Below, one piece after another: positions 1-10,534 of a stretch of DNA of 64,000 nucleotides. Under the pieces are notes generated by a model, which did not search any database, had not been told where the DNA came from, and saw nothing but the letters and a program-made list of their open reading frames with translations. Each line of letters starts with the position of its first letter. Positions within the stretch are counted from its first letter, which is position 1. This DNA comes from Strongylocentrotus droebachiensis (taxonomy: Eukaryota > Echinodermata > Echinoidea > Camarodonta > Strongylocentrotidae): assembly GCA_035222895.1 (NCBI GenBank), contig JAVYIG010001834.1:1-64000 (forward strand), read 5' to 3'. The position numbers and the translations under genes were made by a program.

Positions 1-883
1 CTTCCGCGCTTCGCGCAGGAGGGGGGGGGGGGGAACTGCATTTAGACAAGGATTAAGATTCGAGAACGGTACAACAAAATCGTCTACTTTCTCTAATGAT
101 TTAATGAAACGTAAAAGCTTCCGCGCTTCGAGCAGGAGGGGTAGGAACTGAATTTTAGACAAGGATTAAGAGTCGAGAACGGTACAACAAAGCGTCTTCT
201 TAATCTAATGATTTAATGAAACGTAAAAGCTTTTGCCCCTCGCGCAGGCGGGGGGGGGGGGGACTGAATTTAGACAAGGATTAAGATTCGAGAACGGTAC
301 AACAAAATCGTCTACTTTCTCTAATGATTTAATGAAACGTAAAAGCTTCCGCGCTTCGAGCAGGAGGGGTAGGAACTGAATTTTAGACAAGGATTAAGAG
401 TCGAGAACGGTACAACAAAGCGTCTTCTTAATCTAATGATTTAATGAAACGTAAAAGCTTTTGCCCCTCGCGCAGGCGGGGGGGGGGGGGGACTGAATTT
501 AGACAAGGATTAAGAGTCGAGAACGGCCGTTCAACAAAAGCGTCTTCTTTTTCTAATGATTTAATGAAACGTAAAAGCTTCCGCGCTTCGAGCAGGAGGG
601 GAGGAACTGAATTTTAGACAAGGATTAGGAGTCGAGAACGTACAGCGAATAGTCTTCTTTCTCTAATGATGGAACGTAAAAGCTTCCGCGCTTCGCGCAG
701 GAAGGGGGGGGGGGAAAATGAATTTAGACAAGGATTAAGATTCGAGAACGGTACAACAAAATCGTCTTCTTTCTCAAATGATTTAATGAAACGTAAAAGC
801 TTCCGTGCTTCGCGCAGGAGGGGGGGGGGGGGAACTGTATTTAGACAAGGATTAAGAGTCGAGAACGTACAGCAAATAGTCTT
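1..883. repeat. ~115-bp satellite array with poly-G tracts, first block
   Basis: About eight tandem units of roughly 110-120 bp. Each unit runs from CTTCCGCGCTTCGCGCAGG through a G run of variable length (about 4 to 18), then a conserved arm containing TTTAGACAAGGATTAAGA, GAGAACGGTACAACAAA and TCTAATGATTTAATGAAACG. The G run is the most variable part. Some units carry TTTTGCCCCTCGCGCAGG instead. Open frames here are by-products of the array and no gene is seen. Inverted single units of the same family lie near 4,530, 50,740 and 57,600-57,830, so the family is also dispersed. Confidence 0.9.
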
Positions 884-891
884 CTTTCTCT

Positions 892-1282
892 CCCGGCCCC
901 CCCCCCCCCCCCCCCCCCACTCAGTGTTATTTAGGGTACGCATAATTATGCTTGTTCCCTCTTTTTGAAAGCACCCCCTATCTGAGGACTGCCAACATTT
1001 TCGAACCCCCCTTTCGCGGGCTTTTCCTGCCTTGGAGACCCCCTAAATCAGGAAAAATGCTCTATGTACCCCCCTAAATTCGGAATAATTTCTCAGGAGT
1101 CCAAAGAGATGAGAGAAAAAAAGAAAAAACACCCCCTTTTTAAAGAAATCTCCGGATGAAAAGTCAAATACACCCCTTTTTTACAATTCTCGGGCCGGAC
1201 TTTGTCGCACGAAAAGTACCCCTTTACCGGACATTTTGGCAACACGCATGCGGTCATTCCGACCTCTGAGTGGGGGGCCGGG
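892..1282. mobile_element. Poly-C-ended MITE, 391 bp, 8-bp target duplication
   Basis: The element starts CCCGG followed by a long C run and CACTCAGTG, and ends CTGAGTGGGGGGCCGGG, so its ends are inverted repeats. It is flanked on both sides by CTTTCTCT (884-891 and 1283-1290). The surrounding satellite unit normally contains a single CTTTCTCTAATG, which supplies the empty site. The interior holds short degenerate pieces such as AAAGTACCCCTTTACCGG and no ORF. An 8-bp duplication fits hAT-like or a short Mutator-like event; the superfamily is not settled. A related copy is at 4,223-4,435. Confidence 0.75.
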
Positions 1283-1800
1283 CTTTCTCTAATGATTTAA
1301 TGAAACGTAAAAGCTTCCGCGCTTCGCGCAGGAGGGGGGGGGGGGGGGGGACTGCATTTAGACAAGGATTAAGATTCGAGAACGGTACAACAAAATCGTC
1401 TACTTTCTCTAATGATTTAGTGAAACGTAAAAGCTTCCGCGCTTCGCGCAGGAGGGGGAGGAACTGAATTTTAGACGATGATTAAGAGACGAGAACGTAC
1501 AGCAAATAATCTACTTTCTCTAATGATTTAATGAAACGTAAAAGCTTCCGCGCTTCGCGCAGGAGGGGGGGGGGAACTGAATTTAGACAAGGATTAAGAT
1601 TCGAGAAAGGTACAACAAATCGTCTTCTTTCTCTTATGATTTAATGATACGTAAAAGCTTCCGCGCTTCGCGAGGGAGGGGTGAGACTGAATTCAGACGG
1701 TGATTTAGAGTCGAGACCGGTATCAACAAAAATCGTCTTCTAGTTACTCTAATGATTTAATGAAACGTCAAAGCTTCCGCACTTCGCGGAGGAGGGAGGG
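1283..1800. repeat. ~115-bp satellite array, second block
   Basis: This continues the array interrupted by the MITE at 892-1282, with four to five units carrying the same CTTCCGCGCTTCGCG core, G run and AATGATTTAATGAAACGT arm. Units diverge toward the right end, for example near 1,680 and 1,790, which is usual at an array edge. Confidence 0.88.
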
Positions 1801-2660
1801 GAAACTCGCCCCTCCCTGCACCCACCGCCCCTATTACGTCATTACTGGTCACCATTACGTACCGATATTTGGCTCGCATAATTTCAAATTTGGCCCCCCC
1901 CCCCACCTAAGAAATCCTGGATCCGCGCCTGGTTGGAACTCGGCAAGTACCCCTTTCCCTTTTAATAACAACCCCTTTTTAACTCGGATAAGCGCACCTT
2001 ATAATATTCACAAGTGCCCCTTTTCCTAATGATAAGTGTCCCATTAAAAAAGAGACCCTTCCCCTTCTCATAAGTGCCCCTTCTCTGGTAAATGACCCTT
2101 TTCAGGTACAAGAAGTTACCCCTTTTCACTTCAGATAAATGCCCCCTTCACCTCAAATAAATGCCCCTATTAAGACATTTTATCTTATTATAAGTGCCCT
2201 TTTTTATTCTCAAAAGGGCCCCTTTTCATATCTGATAACTTCCCTTTTAACTATGATACGTGCCCCTTTTCCTTTCTAATAAGTGACTTATCCCCTTGTC
2301 ATAAATGCCCCTATCAAAATCTGATGGGGGCCCCTTTTTCGTCGACAAATGCCCATTTCCTATTCTCATAAGTGCCTTTTTTCAGTCCTGGTGAGTCCCT
2401 CTTTTTGAAGGTGTAAGAATCTGAAGTGCCCCATTTACACCTCTGATAATTACTCTTTGTACTTTGACACATGCTCCTTTTTTCTGATAGGCCTATAAAG
2501 TGTCCCCTTTGTCTCTCTTCAATCATTAAACGCGCCCCTAATTTCAAGCGACTAAGAGCAATTTCCCCCAAAGCTCGCTCGCTTGCATTTATAGATGATA
2601 TACTTATGTAATTAGTTATCAAAGGTCTTTTCAGTCTTCCGTTATGAGAATCAATATTTT
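1801..2660. repeat. Degenerate short repeats built on tgcccctttt
   Basis: After a short unique stretch with a C run (about 1,900), the sequence becomes a run of poorly conserved ~20-30-bp motifs of the type AAGTGCCCCTTTTC, TCTGATAA and AATGATAAGTG. The right end, with AAAGCTCGCTCGC, GCATTTATAGATGATATA and GGTCTTTTCAGTCTTCC, recurs at 35,570-35,670 in the same order. An inverted, more decayed version lies at about 39,235-39,500. This is therefore a dispersed element rather than a simple low-complexity tract. No gene is seen. Confidence 0.7.
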
Positions 2661-3160
2661 GCCTTTAATTTCAGTAAATAATGAAACACACACTGGGTCT
2701 TTGCATGCCCAAACCCATGGACGAATTACTGTTAGTTGTTGATTGGCTAACAAAGACTGTTGATTAGCTTTATTTCAGAATGACAGATCTAAGTTAGTCT
2801 ATCTTTGGATATTTATGAACCTGATCAAGAGCTCTTTTAATACCTTCGAAACAGATGATAGATTCGTGCAGGAAATAAATAACAAAAATCATGAAGAAAA
2901 AAACATCTGTGTGATCTTGTATTATTTGCATCATTGGCGTGTGATTGTTTACATGCAGAAAATTATACCCCTGTAAACCCCACATACATTAAAAGGTCAA
3001 GAGCGTGGTAACGGTGGAGCAAACATAGGACTATAAAAGAAAATCTCCTAGAGACCTAATAAGATTTGTGGGTACTCAGAAAGAATAGGAGTACACAGGT
3101 TGGCGGGCCGTGTGTGTGTGTGCGAGTGTGTGGTGGGAGTATTCCTCAATCAGTCCATAT
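2661..3160. other. No recognised feature
   Basis: AT-rich sequence without a convincing ORF, RNA gene or repeat apart from a short GT-rich stretch near 3,110-3,130. Confidence 0.5.
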
Positions 3161-3611
3161 GTCATATGGCTTGGCATCACACACAGCTTGGCCTATAAGT
3201 TTAAACATGAAGTTAAGTAGATCTGGAGTAATTACAACAGAATTTGTGTATTTTTTTGAGGGGGAAAGGGAAATATCAAATATATAGTCACAAAAGGTTG
3301 TGAAGACAATTAAAAAAGTTAGTCAAAATCCCTTTTTACACCAGAAATTACCCACAATTTATTGTTTATTGAAATGGCACATGTATAATGGAAAAACGAA
3401 AGTTGATGGATTGGTTGTCCATTTATGGTTTGCATGGCAACCAGAAATCGGTAGAATTTTATTAAAAGGTGTAAAGAAGGGGGGAGGGGAATAAAAAGTG
3501 ATTAATAAGTCACGGGTTAATAAGCCGGGTTAATAGGGTTAAATATAGTTAGACATTGTACTTTATAATTCCCACGTCACGTATTTCTAGTAGTTGACCT
3601 ATTTAATTCCA

Positions 3612-4207
3612 AAAAAAACTCGTCATCTTGTTTTCTTGTCCTAAACAAGTCGACTTGACGAGTTTCAACAACTCTATCGTCATCTTGTCCCAAACAAGTC
3701 AAATTGGCGAGTTTCAATTACAACTCGTCATCTTGTCTTCTTGTCCTAAACAAGCCGTCTTTCCGAGTTTCAACAACTCGTCATCTTGCAATTGTATTTA
3801 TTATTGTCCTAAACAAGTCGACTTTCCGAGTTTGGAAAACTCGTCATCTTGTCTTCTTGTCCAAAACAAGTCGACTTTCCGAGTTTCAACAACTCGTCAT
3901 CTTGTCTTTTTGTCCCAGACAAGTCGACTTTCCGAGTTTCAACAACTCGTCATCTTGTCTTCTTGTCCCAAACAAGTCGACTTTCCGAGTTCCAACAACT
4001 CATCATCTTGTCTTCTTGTCCCCAAACTAGTCGACTTGCCGAGTTCCAACAACTCGTCATCTTGTCTTCTTGTCCCAAACAAGTCGACTTTCCGAGTTTC
4101 AACAACTCGTCATCTTGTCTTCTTGTCCCCAAACTAGTCGACTTGCCGAGTTCCAACAACTCGTCATCTTGTCTTCTTGTCCAGAAAAAGTCAACTTCCG
4201 AGTTCCA
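3612..4207 (+). repeat. 53-bp minisatellite (CTCGTCATCTTGT family), array A
   Basis: Eleven or so units of about 53 bp with core CAACAACTCGTCATCTTGT, TTCTTGTCCCAAACAAGTC and GACTTTCCGAGTT. Because 53 is not a multiple of three, translation cycles through all frames and yields several overlapping pseudo-proteins rich in S, C, L and V. These are not genes. Variants in which AAACAAGTCGAC becomes AAACTAGTCGAC alternate along the array. Array B with the same unit is at 49,857-50,660. Confidence 0.93.
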
Positions 4208-4222
4208 ACAAGACGTCTTCTC

Positions 4223-4435
4223 CGCCCCCCCCCCCCCCCCCACTTAATGTTATTTAGGGTACGCATATGCGTGTTCCCTCCTTTTGAAAACACGCCCTAA
4301 GTCCGGTGTGTAACGTCAATTTTGTGTACTACGAGCCGGACTTTGGTGCGTGAAAAGTACCCCTTTACCGGACATTTTGGTAACACGCATGCGGTCATTC
4401 TGACCCCGGAGTGGGGGGGGGGGGGGGGGGACAGG
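4223..4435. mobile_element. Poly-C-ended MITE, second copy, in the minisatellite edge
   Basis: Same family as 892-1282: a C run, then CACTTAATGTTATTTAGGG at the left, and ACACGCATGCGGTCATTC, GAGTGG and a G run at the right. The flanks share GACGTCTTCTC (4212-4222 and 4436-4446). The paralogous copy B near 50,655-50,665 reads straight through with a single ACACGTCTTCTCGTC, an empty site. The apparent duplication is 8-11 bp depending on where the element edge is placed. Confidence 0.72.
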
Positions 4436-4786
4436 GACGTCTTCTCGTCATTTTGCCTCGTCTTCTTGTCTTCTCGTCTCGTCATCTGGTTGGCACTTAT
4501 AAGCTTCCATAGTTTCCCCCTCCCACGCGAAGCGCGGAAGCTTTGACGTTTCATTAAATTATTAGAGAAATAAGACGATTCGGAGTACCGACTCTTAATA
4601 ATTGTCTGAATTTTCAAAAAATATTTCTTCGTCCGATAAAAAGTCACAGTTCGTGAGGAAATAAAACTTTGCTGGCCGAACGGCATAATACATCTCACCG
4701 ACTTCAAACTTCTGCATTGAAATAGTACACAATACACATGGATCGAGCAAGAATACCGACACAGCGGACCCGACACAGCAACATAA

Positions 4787-4799
4787 TTTTTTTTTTTTT

Positions 4800-4841
<42 letters not shown>

Positions 4842-4870
4842 AGTGAGCACTATTTTTTTTTTTTTTGCTC
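4787..4870. repeat. Poly-T / poly-G / poly-T homopolymer block
   Basis: About 23 T are followed directly by about 32 G, a short AT stretch and about 14 T. This is the longest G tract in the window and a strong G-quadruplex candidate. Exact run length is unreliable in any assembly. Confidence 0.85.
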
Positions 4871-4904
4871 CCGAAAATTTGAAAATCGCGCCGGCCGAAA
4901 AGTC

Positions 4905-5940
4905 GCTCAGTTGGGGGGAGGGGAGGGGGCGGAGCCCCGGAAACTTAGGGGTTTTAGGCATTTAATTACGGTCAGATTAACATATTTTGATACCTTATTT
5001 GTGACACTGCAGGTCCCGAATTGGCGAATGGTCCAGGGGGCGGGATGGGGGGGGGGGGGGGATGGGGGGGGGGGGGGCGGGGGAGGGCGTAGGCTCAGGG
5101 ATGTTAGGCAATAGATTACGGTCAGATGAGCATCCATGGGCCCGCCTTAGGGCCATTGGTTGGGTTCAGGTGGCAAAGCCACGGAAGCTCAGGTCTTTAG
5201 GCATTTAAATACGTCAGATGAGCATAATGATACCTTATTTTGTGACACTGGTAGTTCACTAATTGGCATGGGGTCCAGGGGACAGAGCCCCCTGAAGCTC
5301 AGGGGTTTTAGGCATTTTATAACGGTCAGACAAGCATCCAGGGCCAACCTTAGGGCCATTGGTTGGGTTCAGAAAGCAGAGCCCCGGAAGCTCAGGGCTT
5401 TAGGCATTTAAATACGTCAGGTGAGCATAATGATACCTTACGTGTGAAACTTGCAGTTCACTACTACATTCAGGCGCGGATCCAGGGGGCCCAATTTTTT
5501 TTTGGCTCTCGAAAATTTGCACCCCCCCCCCCCCGTGAGCGCCAGTGGGGGGGGGGGTGCCATCCCCCCAAAAGCTAAAAATCACGTGTTTTTTACATGT
5601 TATTTTTCCCCAGGGGGGGGGGGGGGGGGGGCGGGGAGCGGGCCCCGCGGCCCCCCCTTCCTGGATCCGCCACTGAATACATTGGCATGGGGTACAGGGG
5701 GCAGAGAACCCAGAAGCTCAGGGGTTTTAGGCATTTTATAACGGTTAGACAAGCATACAGGGGTCCGCCTTCGGGCCCTAGTTTGGGTCCAGTGGGCAGA
5801 GCCACCGGAAGTCTTTTTTTTTTTTTTTTTTTTTTTGCCCAGGATATTGGAAAATTACGTCGTCAGATATTTCGTTCAGTGGCTTGGGGGGGGGGGGGGA
5901 GAGGATAACTTTTTTCGCCAGGAGGCCCCCCCCCCCCCCT
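4905..5940. repeat. Interspersed GC-rich repeat mosaic
   Basis: A unit containing GCAGAGCC, GGAAGCTCAGGGGTTTTAGG, CATTTAATAACGGTCAGA and GGGCCATTGGTTGGG occurs about four times (near 4,930, 5,175, 5,290, 5,380 and 5,710) with variable spacing. Intervening segments such as GGATCCAGGGGGC and long C or G runs resemble another dispersed element whose CGGATCCAGG motif recurs near 5,660, 44,906 (as CGGATCTAGG) and 57,118. A relative of the first unit is at 57,060-57,110. No gene is seen. Confidence 0.65.
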
Positions 5941-5944
5941 GGCA

Positions 5945-6169
5945 GTACGTGTGACGTCCTTTTAAAGGCAGCCTGTACTTAGACCATGCACCCAGGGTGG
6001 TCACTGACAAGTGGTTATCTCATCAACTCAGCTCTCAATTAACATAAGAAAAAGAGGATCATGGGGGACCAATGCATAGTCACCGATTCAAGAGGCATTG
6101 TTTTCTATATAGAGAGAGCAAGTAGCTACAAGTAGTACAGTCCACTATACGTGCAAATCTAAAAGTCCC
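5945..6169. mobile_element. MITE of the GGGACTTTTAGATTTGC family, left end missing
   Basis: The right end GCAAATCTAAAAGTCCC is intact at 6,153-6,169, and the interior GTGTGACGTCCTTTTAAAGG and AGGGTGGTCACTGACA matches 51,904-52,257, where both ends are present. The left terminal repeat has been lost to the neighbouring C-run repeat. Confidence 0.6.
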
Positions 6170-6777
6170 TATTGAGCTCCCGAAGGAAACCAGCGCATGC
6201 GCACATGGATGCTGTCATCAAGCCTTAAAATCGATCCGATCGATCCGATCCATTTTGAGGGTGTACGTTATACGGTCTTAGCGACGTGCGCGCCTGCTCA
6301 CACAAAATTCAAAATATTATAGTGATACGAGAATATAAACAGAATAGAAAAAGAGCGACACGAGAGAGAGAGCCGTCACATCTAGTCTCGTGAAAATGAC
6401 TACAGTAGTGAGTATAATTATTATATAGGCTCAAACTATTTGGTATGTTCAGCATGTTCGTGGGCAGAATTCTTTTCAGTGAATTTGTTTGGTTTTTAGC
6501 AGTGCTATTAATCATCGTTAGGGTGAAATAAGAAATTTGGAATGTTATTTTTGTTTACACGCGTTGTTTTCCTATTCATGAAGAATTACTGTCTTTGAGT
6601 ATTGTAAAGACTGTATTTATGTTTGAGATGTAGAACATCCAAGTTTCTCGTCACACATGTCTTCTTATAAATCATTTAAATATGTAAACATAAGGAATGA
6701 TTGAAAGTACAGCTGCATGCTTGAATTCGTTAGAAGCACTGTTCTGGGTTGATTTTAAATAGCATTTCATTACCACT
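6170..6777 (+). repeat. Large dispersed repeat, copy A continued (pairs with 52,258-54,790)
   Basis: The stretch including GACGTGCGCGCCTGCTCACA, CTAGTCTCGTGAAAATGAC and CACGCGTTGTTTTCCTATTC matches 52,258-52,749 and then 54,666-54,790. The gap in the match is a 1.9-kb hAT-like insertion in the other copy, so this copy is the empty site (GTCACACA present once near 6,650). A diverged third relative of the CACGCG.TGTTTTCCTAT segment is at about 37,480. Confidence 0.75.
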
Positions 6778-7040
6778 ACCCTTGATTTGAGCTACGCAGT
6801 TGGTGTGCCAAGTGAAAGTTGCTATAGACAAAAGCAATTGTTTTGTGTTGAAGCTATACTATTATTCTTTGTATTGACTTGTGTCTTTTTTATTGTCTTG
6901 TGTTGTGTGTCTGTTATGTGTTCGTAACTTTCTATCCTTGTTTTTTCCTTGTCTGGCAATCGGCAGTAATCCACTGATTTGAGCTATGCAGTTGGGGTGC
7001 CAAGTAAAGGTTGCTATAGACAAAAGCAATTGTTTAATGT
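6778..7040 (+). repeat. ~65-bp direct duplication, two copies ~190 bp apart
   Basis: GATTTGAGCTACGCAGTTGG followed by TGCCAAGTGAAAGTTGCTAT and AGACAAAAGCAATTGTTT occurs near 6,783 and again, slightly changed, near 6,977. The spacer is GT-rich. No coding potential is seen. Confidence 0.7.
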
Positions 7041-7780
7041 TTAAGACATTATGTTTGAGCTTAATAACTCGGCCTGTACCCTTGTACTTGCCTGAAGCAA
7101 TGATTGAATTTCTTTACGCTGAACAAATTCTTTACACTGATTGAATTTCTTTATGCTGAATGTTCTTGTTTCTCAACGCTGAAGTATTCTTAAACTGAAA
7201 ATTTTCCATATTTCACTGAAAGAAAAGATTATTGAAAAAACAATCATAGAGAGATCAATTTATGAACCAAAGAGCTATTCCAGAAATCTAAATAGAAAGC
7301 AGTTAAAAGAAGTAAATAAAAACCAAGAAAAAAACCAAAGAGAAACGTTGAGGAAATGAGGAAAGGTTGTTAATCCAAATATAGCAAAGACAGACTAGGA
7401 GTAATTGCTAATGAAAGTATAGAGAAATTTAAAGGAGCTAAAAAGAAAGCAACAGAAACCAACAAACAAGTCTGAAATAGTGAAACAAATTAAAAAACAC
7501 CCATAGAGAAATTGGAAATTGAGAGAACTGAAAAGGAAGCAAAGAGAAACTTTAGAAATAAACTGAGGAGAGAGTAAGAAAAATCAAGGTTGTATTAGGT
7601 GAGAAGACAAATAAACATCTACAAATAAGTCAAACCAATTAAAAAGTAAGGAAAGCAGGAAGTGGAGAGCACTTGCAGACACATGTAATTGGAATTTAAT
7701 ATACAACATTTTTGGAAAAGCTTTTGTACATTTTGTACTTACTTGAAGCTTTGAATTGCTTTCAATGAACTTCTTTAGTT
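7041..7780. other. A-rich stretch without a recognised gene
   Basis: A-rich sequence (especially 7,200-7,600) with short AAAGAAA-type runs and no ORF of note on either strand. It may be the 5' flank of the Helitron-like element that begins to code at 8,787. Confidence 0.45.
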
Positions 7781-7784
7781 GAAG

Positions 7785-8575
7785 GTTGACATTCAATACT
7801 TGAAAGTTGATTTCTTTACCTGAAAGTTGATATAGTAGCTGAAAGTTGATATCTTATACCTGAAAGATGATATTTAGTCCCTAAAAGTTGATATGCACTA
7901 CCTGAAAGTTGCTGTTTAATACCTGAAAGTTGATATTTAGTACTTGAAAGTTGTTATTTACTACCTGAAAGTTGATAATTACTACCTGAAAGTTGATATT
8001 TAATACCTGAAAATTGTTAATTACTTCCTGAAAGTTGGTATTTACTACCTGAAAGTTGATATTACCTGACAGTTGATATATAATTCTGAAGTTGATATCT
8101 AGTTCTTGAAAGTTTATTTCTATACGTAAAAGTTGTTTTTTATAGTAGGAGAATTTGGGAAGTTGTATTGTTTTTGCTTTGTGATTGAGTTGGCTTTAGA
8201 ATATTTTCAGAATTAAGTTGATATCCACTGCCTGAAAGTTGCTATTTAATACCTGAAAGTTGATATTTGACACTTGAAAGTTGATATCTACTACCTGAAA
8301 GTTGTTTTTGAAACTGAAAGTTGATCTCTAATCTGAAAGATAATATATTTAGACCCTAAAAACTGATATCCACTACCTGAAAGTTGCTATTTAATACCTG
8401 AAAATTGATATTTAATACTTGAAAGTTGATATCTACTACCTGAAAATTGTTAATTAATTCATGAAAGTTGATAATTACTTCCTGATTACTAATACTGAAA
8501 GTTAATATATAACTCTGAAGCTGATATCTAGTTTTTGAAAGTTTATTTCTATGTATATGTGAAAGTTGTTTTTTA
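7785..8575 (+). repeat. ~20-22-bp minisatellite, CTGAAAGTTGATATTTA
   Basis: Some thirty degenerate units of the form TACCTGAAAGTTGATATTTA run from about 7,785 to 8,120 and 8,220 to 8,570. The two blocks are themselves similar over ~330 bp: both end with a TCTAGTTCTTGAAAGTTTATTTC-like stretch, GTTGTTTTTTATAGTA and TTGCTNTGTGATTGAGTTGG. So the array was duplicated as a block. It lies directly upstream of the PHD-like ORF at 8,787 and may belong to the 5' region of that element. Confidence 0.85.
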
Positions 8576-8786
8576 TAGTACATGTAGCAGGATTTGATAA
8601 GTTGATTTAATTGTTTTTGCTATGTGATTGAGTTGGCTTTATAATATTTTCTCATTTAACAAGAAGCTCAGGAAAAAAGTCATGTATTATTATCTCAGAC
8701 ACTCATTGATATAGTTTAATCTTGTTCATATTGGAATCCAGATCAAACATATAGTGTTATTATATTGTATGACCTGAACTTTAGCC

Positions 8787-9269
8787 ATGACTTTTTTGAC
8801 ATCGGAATGTAAAGAATTGATAGATGAAATTGAGGTATTGTGTATTATTTTAAAAGCTAGAGAAATTGAATGCAGAATAAAACAAGCAGACAGTATTTGT
8901 AAAAGCCAATGTGAAAGTTGTACATTTGACAGGAAAACATTTGGTCAAACGCAATGTGAAGAGTGTAAGAGATGGTACCATGATTGCTGCATAAACTCTG
9001 GTATATGTAAAGGAAAAACAGATTATTTGAATGTGGTATGGATATGCATTTGTGGGTACTCAAATTACTCATGTAGTATCATTGACAATTTCGGTATTTT
9101 CTCAGATGATGGATACTATGATTCCTTGATTGACGAATGCATTATTGACCATGATGAGTACACAGTACAGAGTGGACAGCAAAGAACAATTGGAACATGT
9201 CTCAAAGAAATGTCTGGAGGAGGATCAAGAAAATCAAAGAAACCACACAAGAAAGGTAATTATATATAA
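8787..9269 (+). CDS. PHD-like zinc-finger ORF of the Helitron-like element
   Basis: A 160-residue ORF with an ATG start. Residues 42-90 show spaced zinc ligands: C42-x2-C45, C57-x2-C60, H65, C68, then a W85-x-C87-x-C89 ending, close to the C4HC3 pattern of a PHD finger, including the tryptophan before the last cysteines. The preceding residues 8-38 form a charged, possibly helical leader. The C-terminus is acidic, then basic. PHD fingers read histone H3 tails or serve as protein contacts; in a transposon this could tether the complex to chromatin, which is inference. The next ORF overlaps the same region after a short frame change, so this may be the first exon or first part of one polyprotein. 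Confidence 0.6.
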   Translation: MTFLTSECKELIDEIEVLCIILKAREIECRIKQADSICKSQCESCTFDRKTFGQTQCEECKRWYHDCCINSGICKGKTDYLNVVWICICGYSNYSCSIIDNFGIFSDDGYYDSLIDECIIDHDEYTVQSGQQRTIGTCLKEMSGGGSRKSKKPHKKGNYI

Positions 9270-9274
9270 CAAAG

Positions 9275-10439
9275 TTGAAAGGTTCTACATTTTCTGGTGA
9301 TAAAAGAAGGAAAGATGTTGAGAAAAATGCAGAGAATGATCAATGTAGTAGCATAAATAAAGACAGTGAAATTGGAATTCAGGAGGGCAATAAGAAAAGT
9401 GACATAGAAAATGACGTTGAAGGATGTGATTGGGTTAGAGTCAAAAACAGGGGAAGAAATCAGTCAAAAAGGCAGACAAATTCAAAGTCAAAGGTCAGCT
9501 AATTTTGTTCACACTGATGATGCCTTGATGGATCGTCCAAAGGTCAATCGAAAAAGAAAGATGGGAACTATTGAAGTGTCTGAAGATGGTACAGTTATTT
9601 TGAGGAAAGACCATGTAAGAAGAAGACAGATTAGAAAAGGATTTAATGATCAAGGATTGAAACAAACCAATATCTTGTTTGGAACTAGTGAAACAAAATG
9701 TCAAAGTGATATTAATACTAAATGTGAAAGTTCAGATATTGAAACAAGATGCAACCTGTTTGATACTAGTCTTGTTGCTTCTGGGCACTTTCATCAGAGT
9801 GACAAACAATTTGGATCAAGTAGTGGAAAACAGTGTAAATGTAATGGTTTAATGTCAATGATATATTCGAAAACAAAAAGTCCAAGTACATGGAATAGAG
9901 ATGATCTTGATGGCATACTTCTGAGAGGAAATTGCCTTTATGAATCTATTACAGACAATTTTGCTTGCAACCATGACTTGTTACAAACATCAGATTTGCC
10001 ATGCAATATAGAAGATGGTAAGCACGAGTACACTGTGCACTATGCTGAAACTGTAAATGGATATGTAACTGAACTTGAAGATCAACAGAAGGATGCAAAG
10101 TTTTTACCTCTTTCTGCTGCTTTAGAAGAAACTCTTGACAAAAGTGATGTAACTTTTGTTAATTTTGGAAACGAAACATTATCAGTCATGTCTTCGTGTG
10201 ATGGTTACTACATTTTCGATCCTCATTCTCGTTATCATTCAGGAATTGATGTAGTAAATGGGACAAGTATTTTGATGCATGCGAAGTCATATCAAGGTGT
10301 TCATAAGTACATCATACAACTTGCATTGTCGATGAATTATCAGTGTAATGGTGTCTTTGAAGTAATGGGTGCAACTGCGACAGGAAAATTTGAGAACTGT
10401 GTGTCTCCAGTAAATGAACAGTATGATCCAAAGTATTAA
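9275..10439 (+). CDS. Papain-like (C76/tegument-protease-like) domain, copy 1
   Basis: Two overlapping frames (9,275-9,502 and 9,411-10,439) give a linker and then a ~200-residue domain at roughly 9,800-10,370. It opens with SSGKQCKCNGL (candidate Cys nucleophile), continues with WNRDDLDGILLRGNCLYESI, and has YYIFDPHSRYHSG (Asp-Pro-His, candidate acid and His) and a C-terminal TSILMHAKSYQGVHKYI. This order is typical of the deubiquitinase-like domain that animal Helitron proteins share with large viral tegument proteases. The assignment is from motif memory and needs a profile search. The start is uncertain because of the frame change near 9,410-9,500. A second copy follows at 11,530-12,110. 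Confidence 0.5.
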
Positions 10440-10534
10440 ATTGAAGATATGCTTTGTGTTTCGCACAACGAAGACAGAGTTCAGAAGAATAGTGTAAATA
10501 CAGATGTAGTCAATATTGTGATAAAGAAAGTTGT

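Larger units (their letters stand above)
3161..4786 (+). repeat. Large dispersed repeat, copy A (pairs with 49,378-50,985)
   Basis: From GTCATATGGCTTGGCAT through the 53-bp minisatellite to the CGGACCCGACA..AGCAACATAATT end, this block matches 49,378-50,985 in order and orientation, with substitutions and differing minisatellite copy number. Copy A carries a MITE at 4,223-4,435 that copy B lacks. Whether this is a segmental duplication or two insertions of one mobile element is open. A third, partial relative exists for the neighbouring block at 18,110-18,340, which favours a mobile element. Confidence 0.8.

Noticed and set aside
614-1467. ORFs with poly-Gly or poly-Pro and a repeated KSFRASRR motif
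   Set aside because: Translation of the 115-bp satellite and its G runs; no start context or conservation.
1-1800. CRISPR-like array (regular repeats)
   Set aside because: The units are 115-bp tandem repeats with no unique spacers, in a eukaryotic genome.
3628-4300. Several long overlapping ORFs rich in S, C, L, V and N on both strands
   Set aside because: They come from a 53-bp tandem repeat cycling through frames; the same happens at 49,868-50,783.
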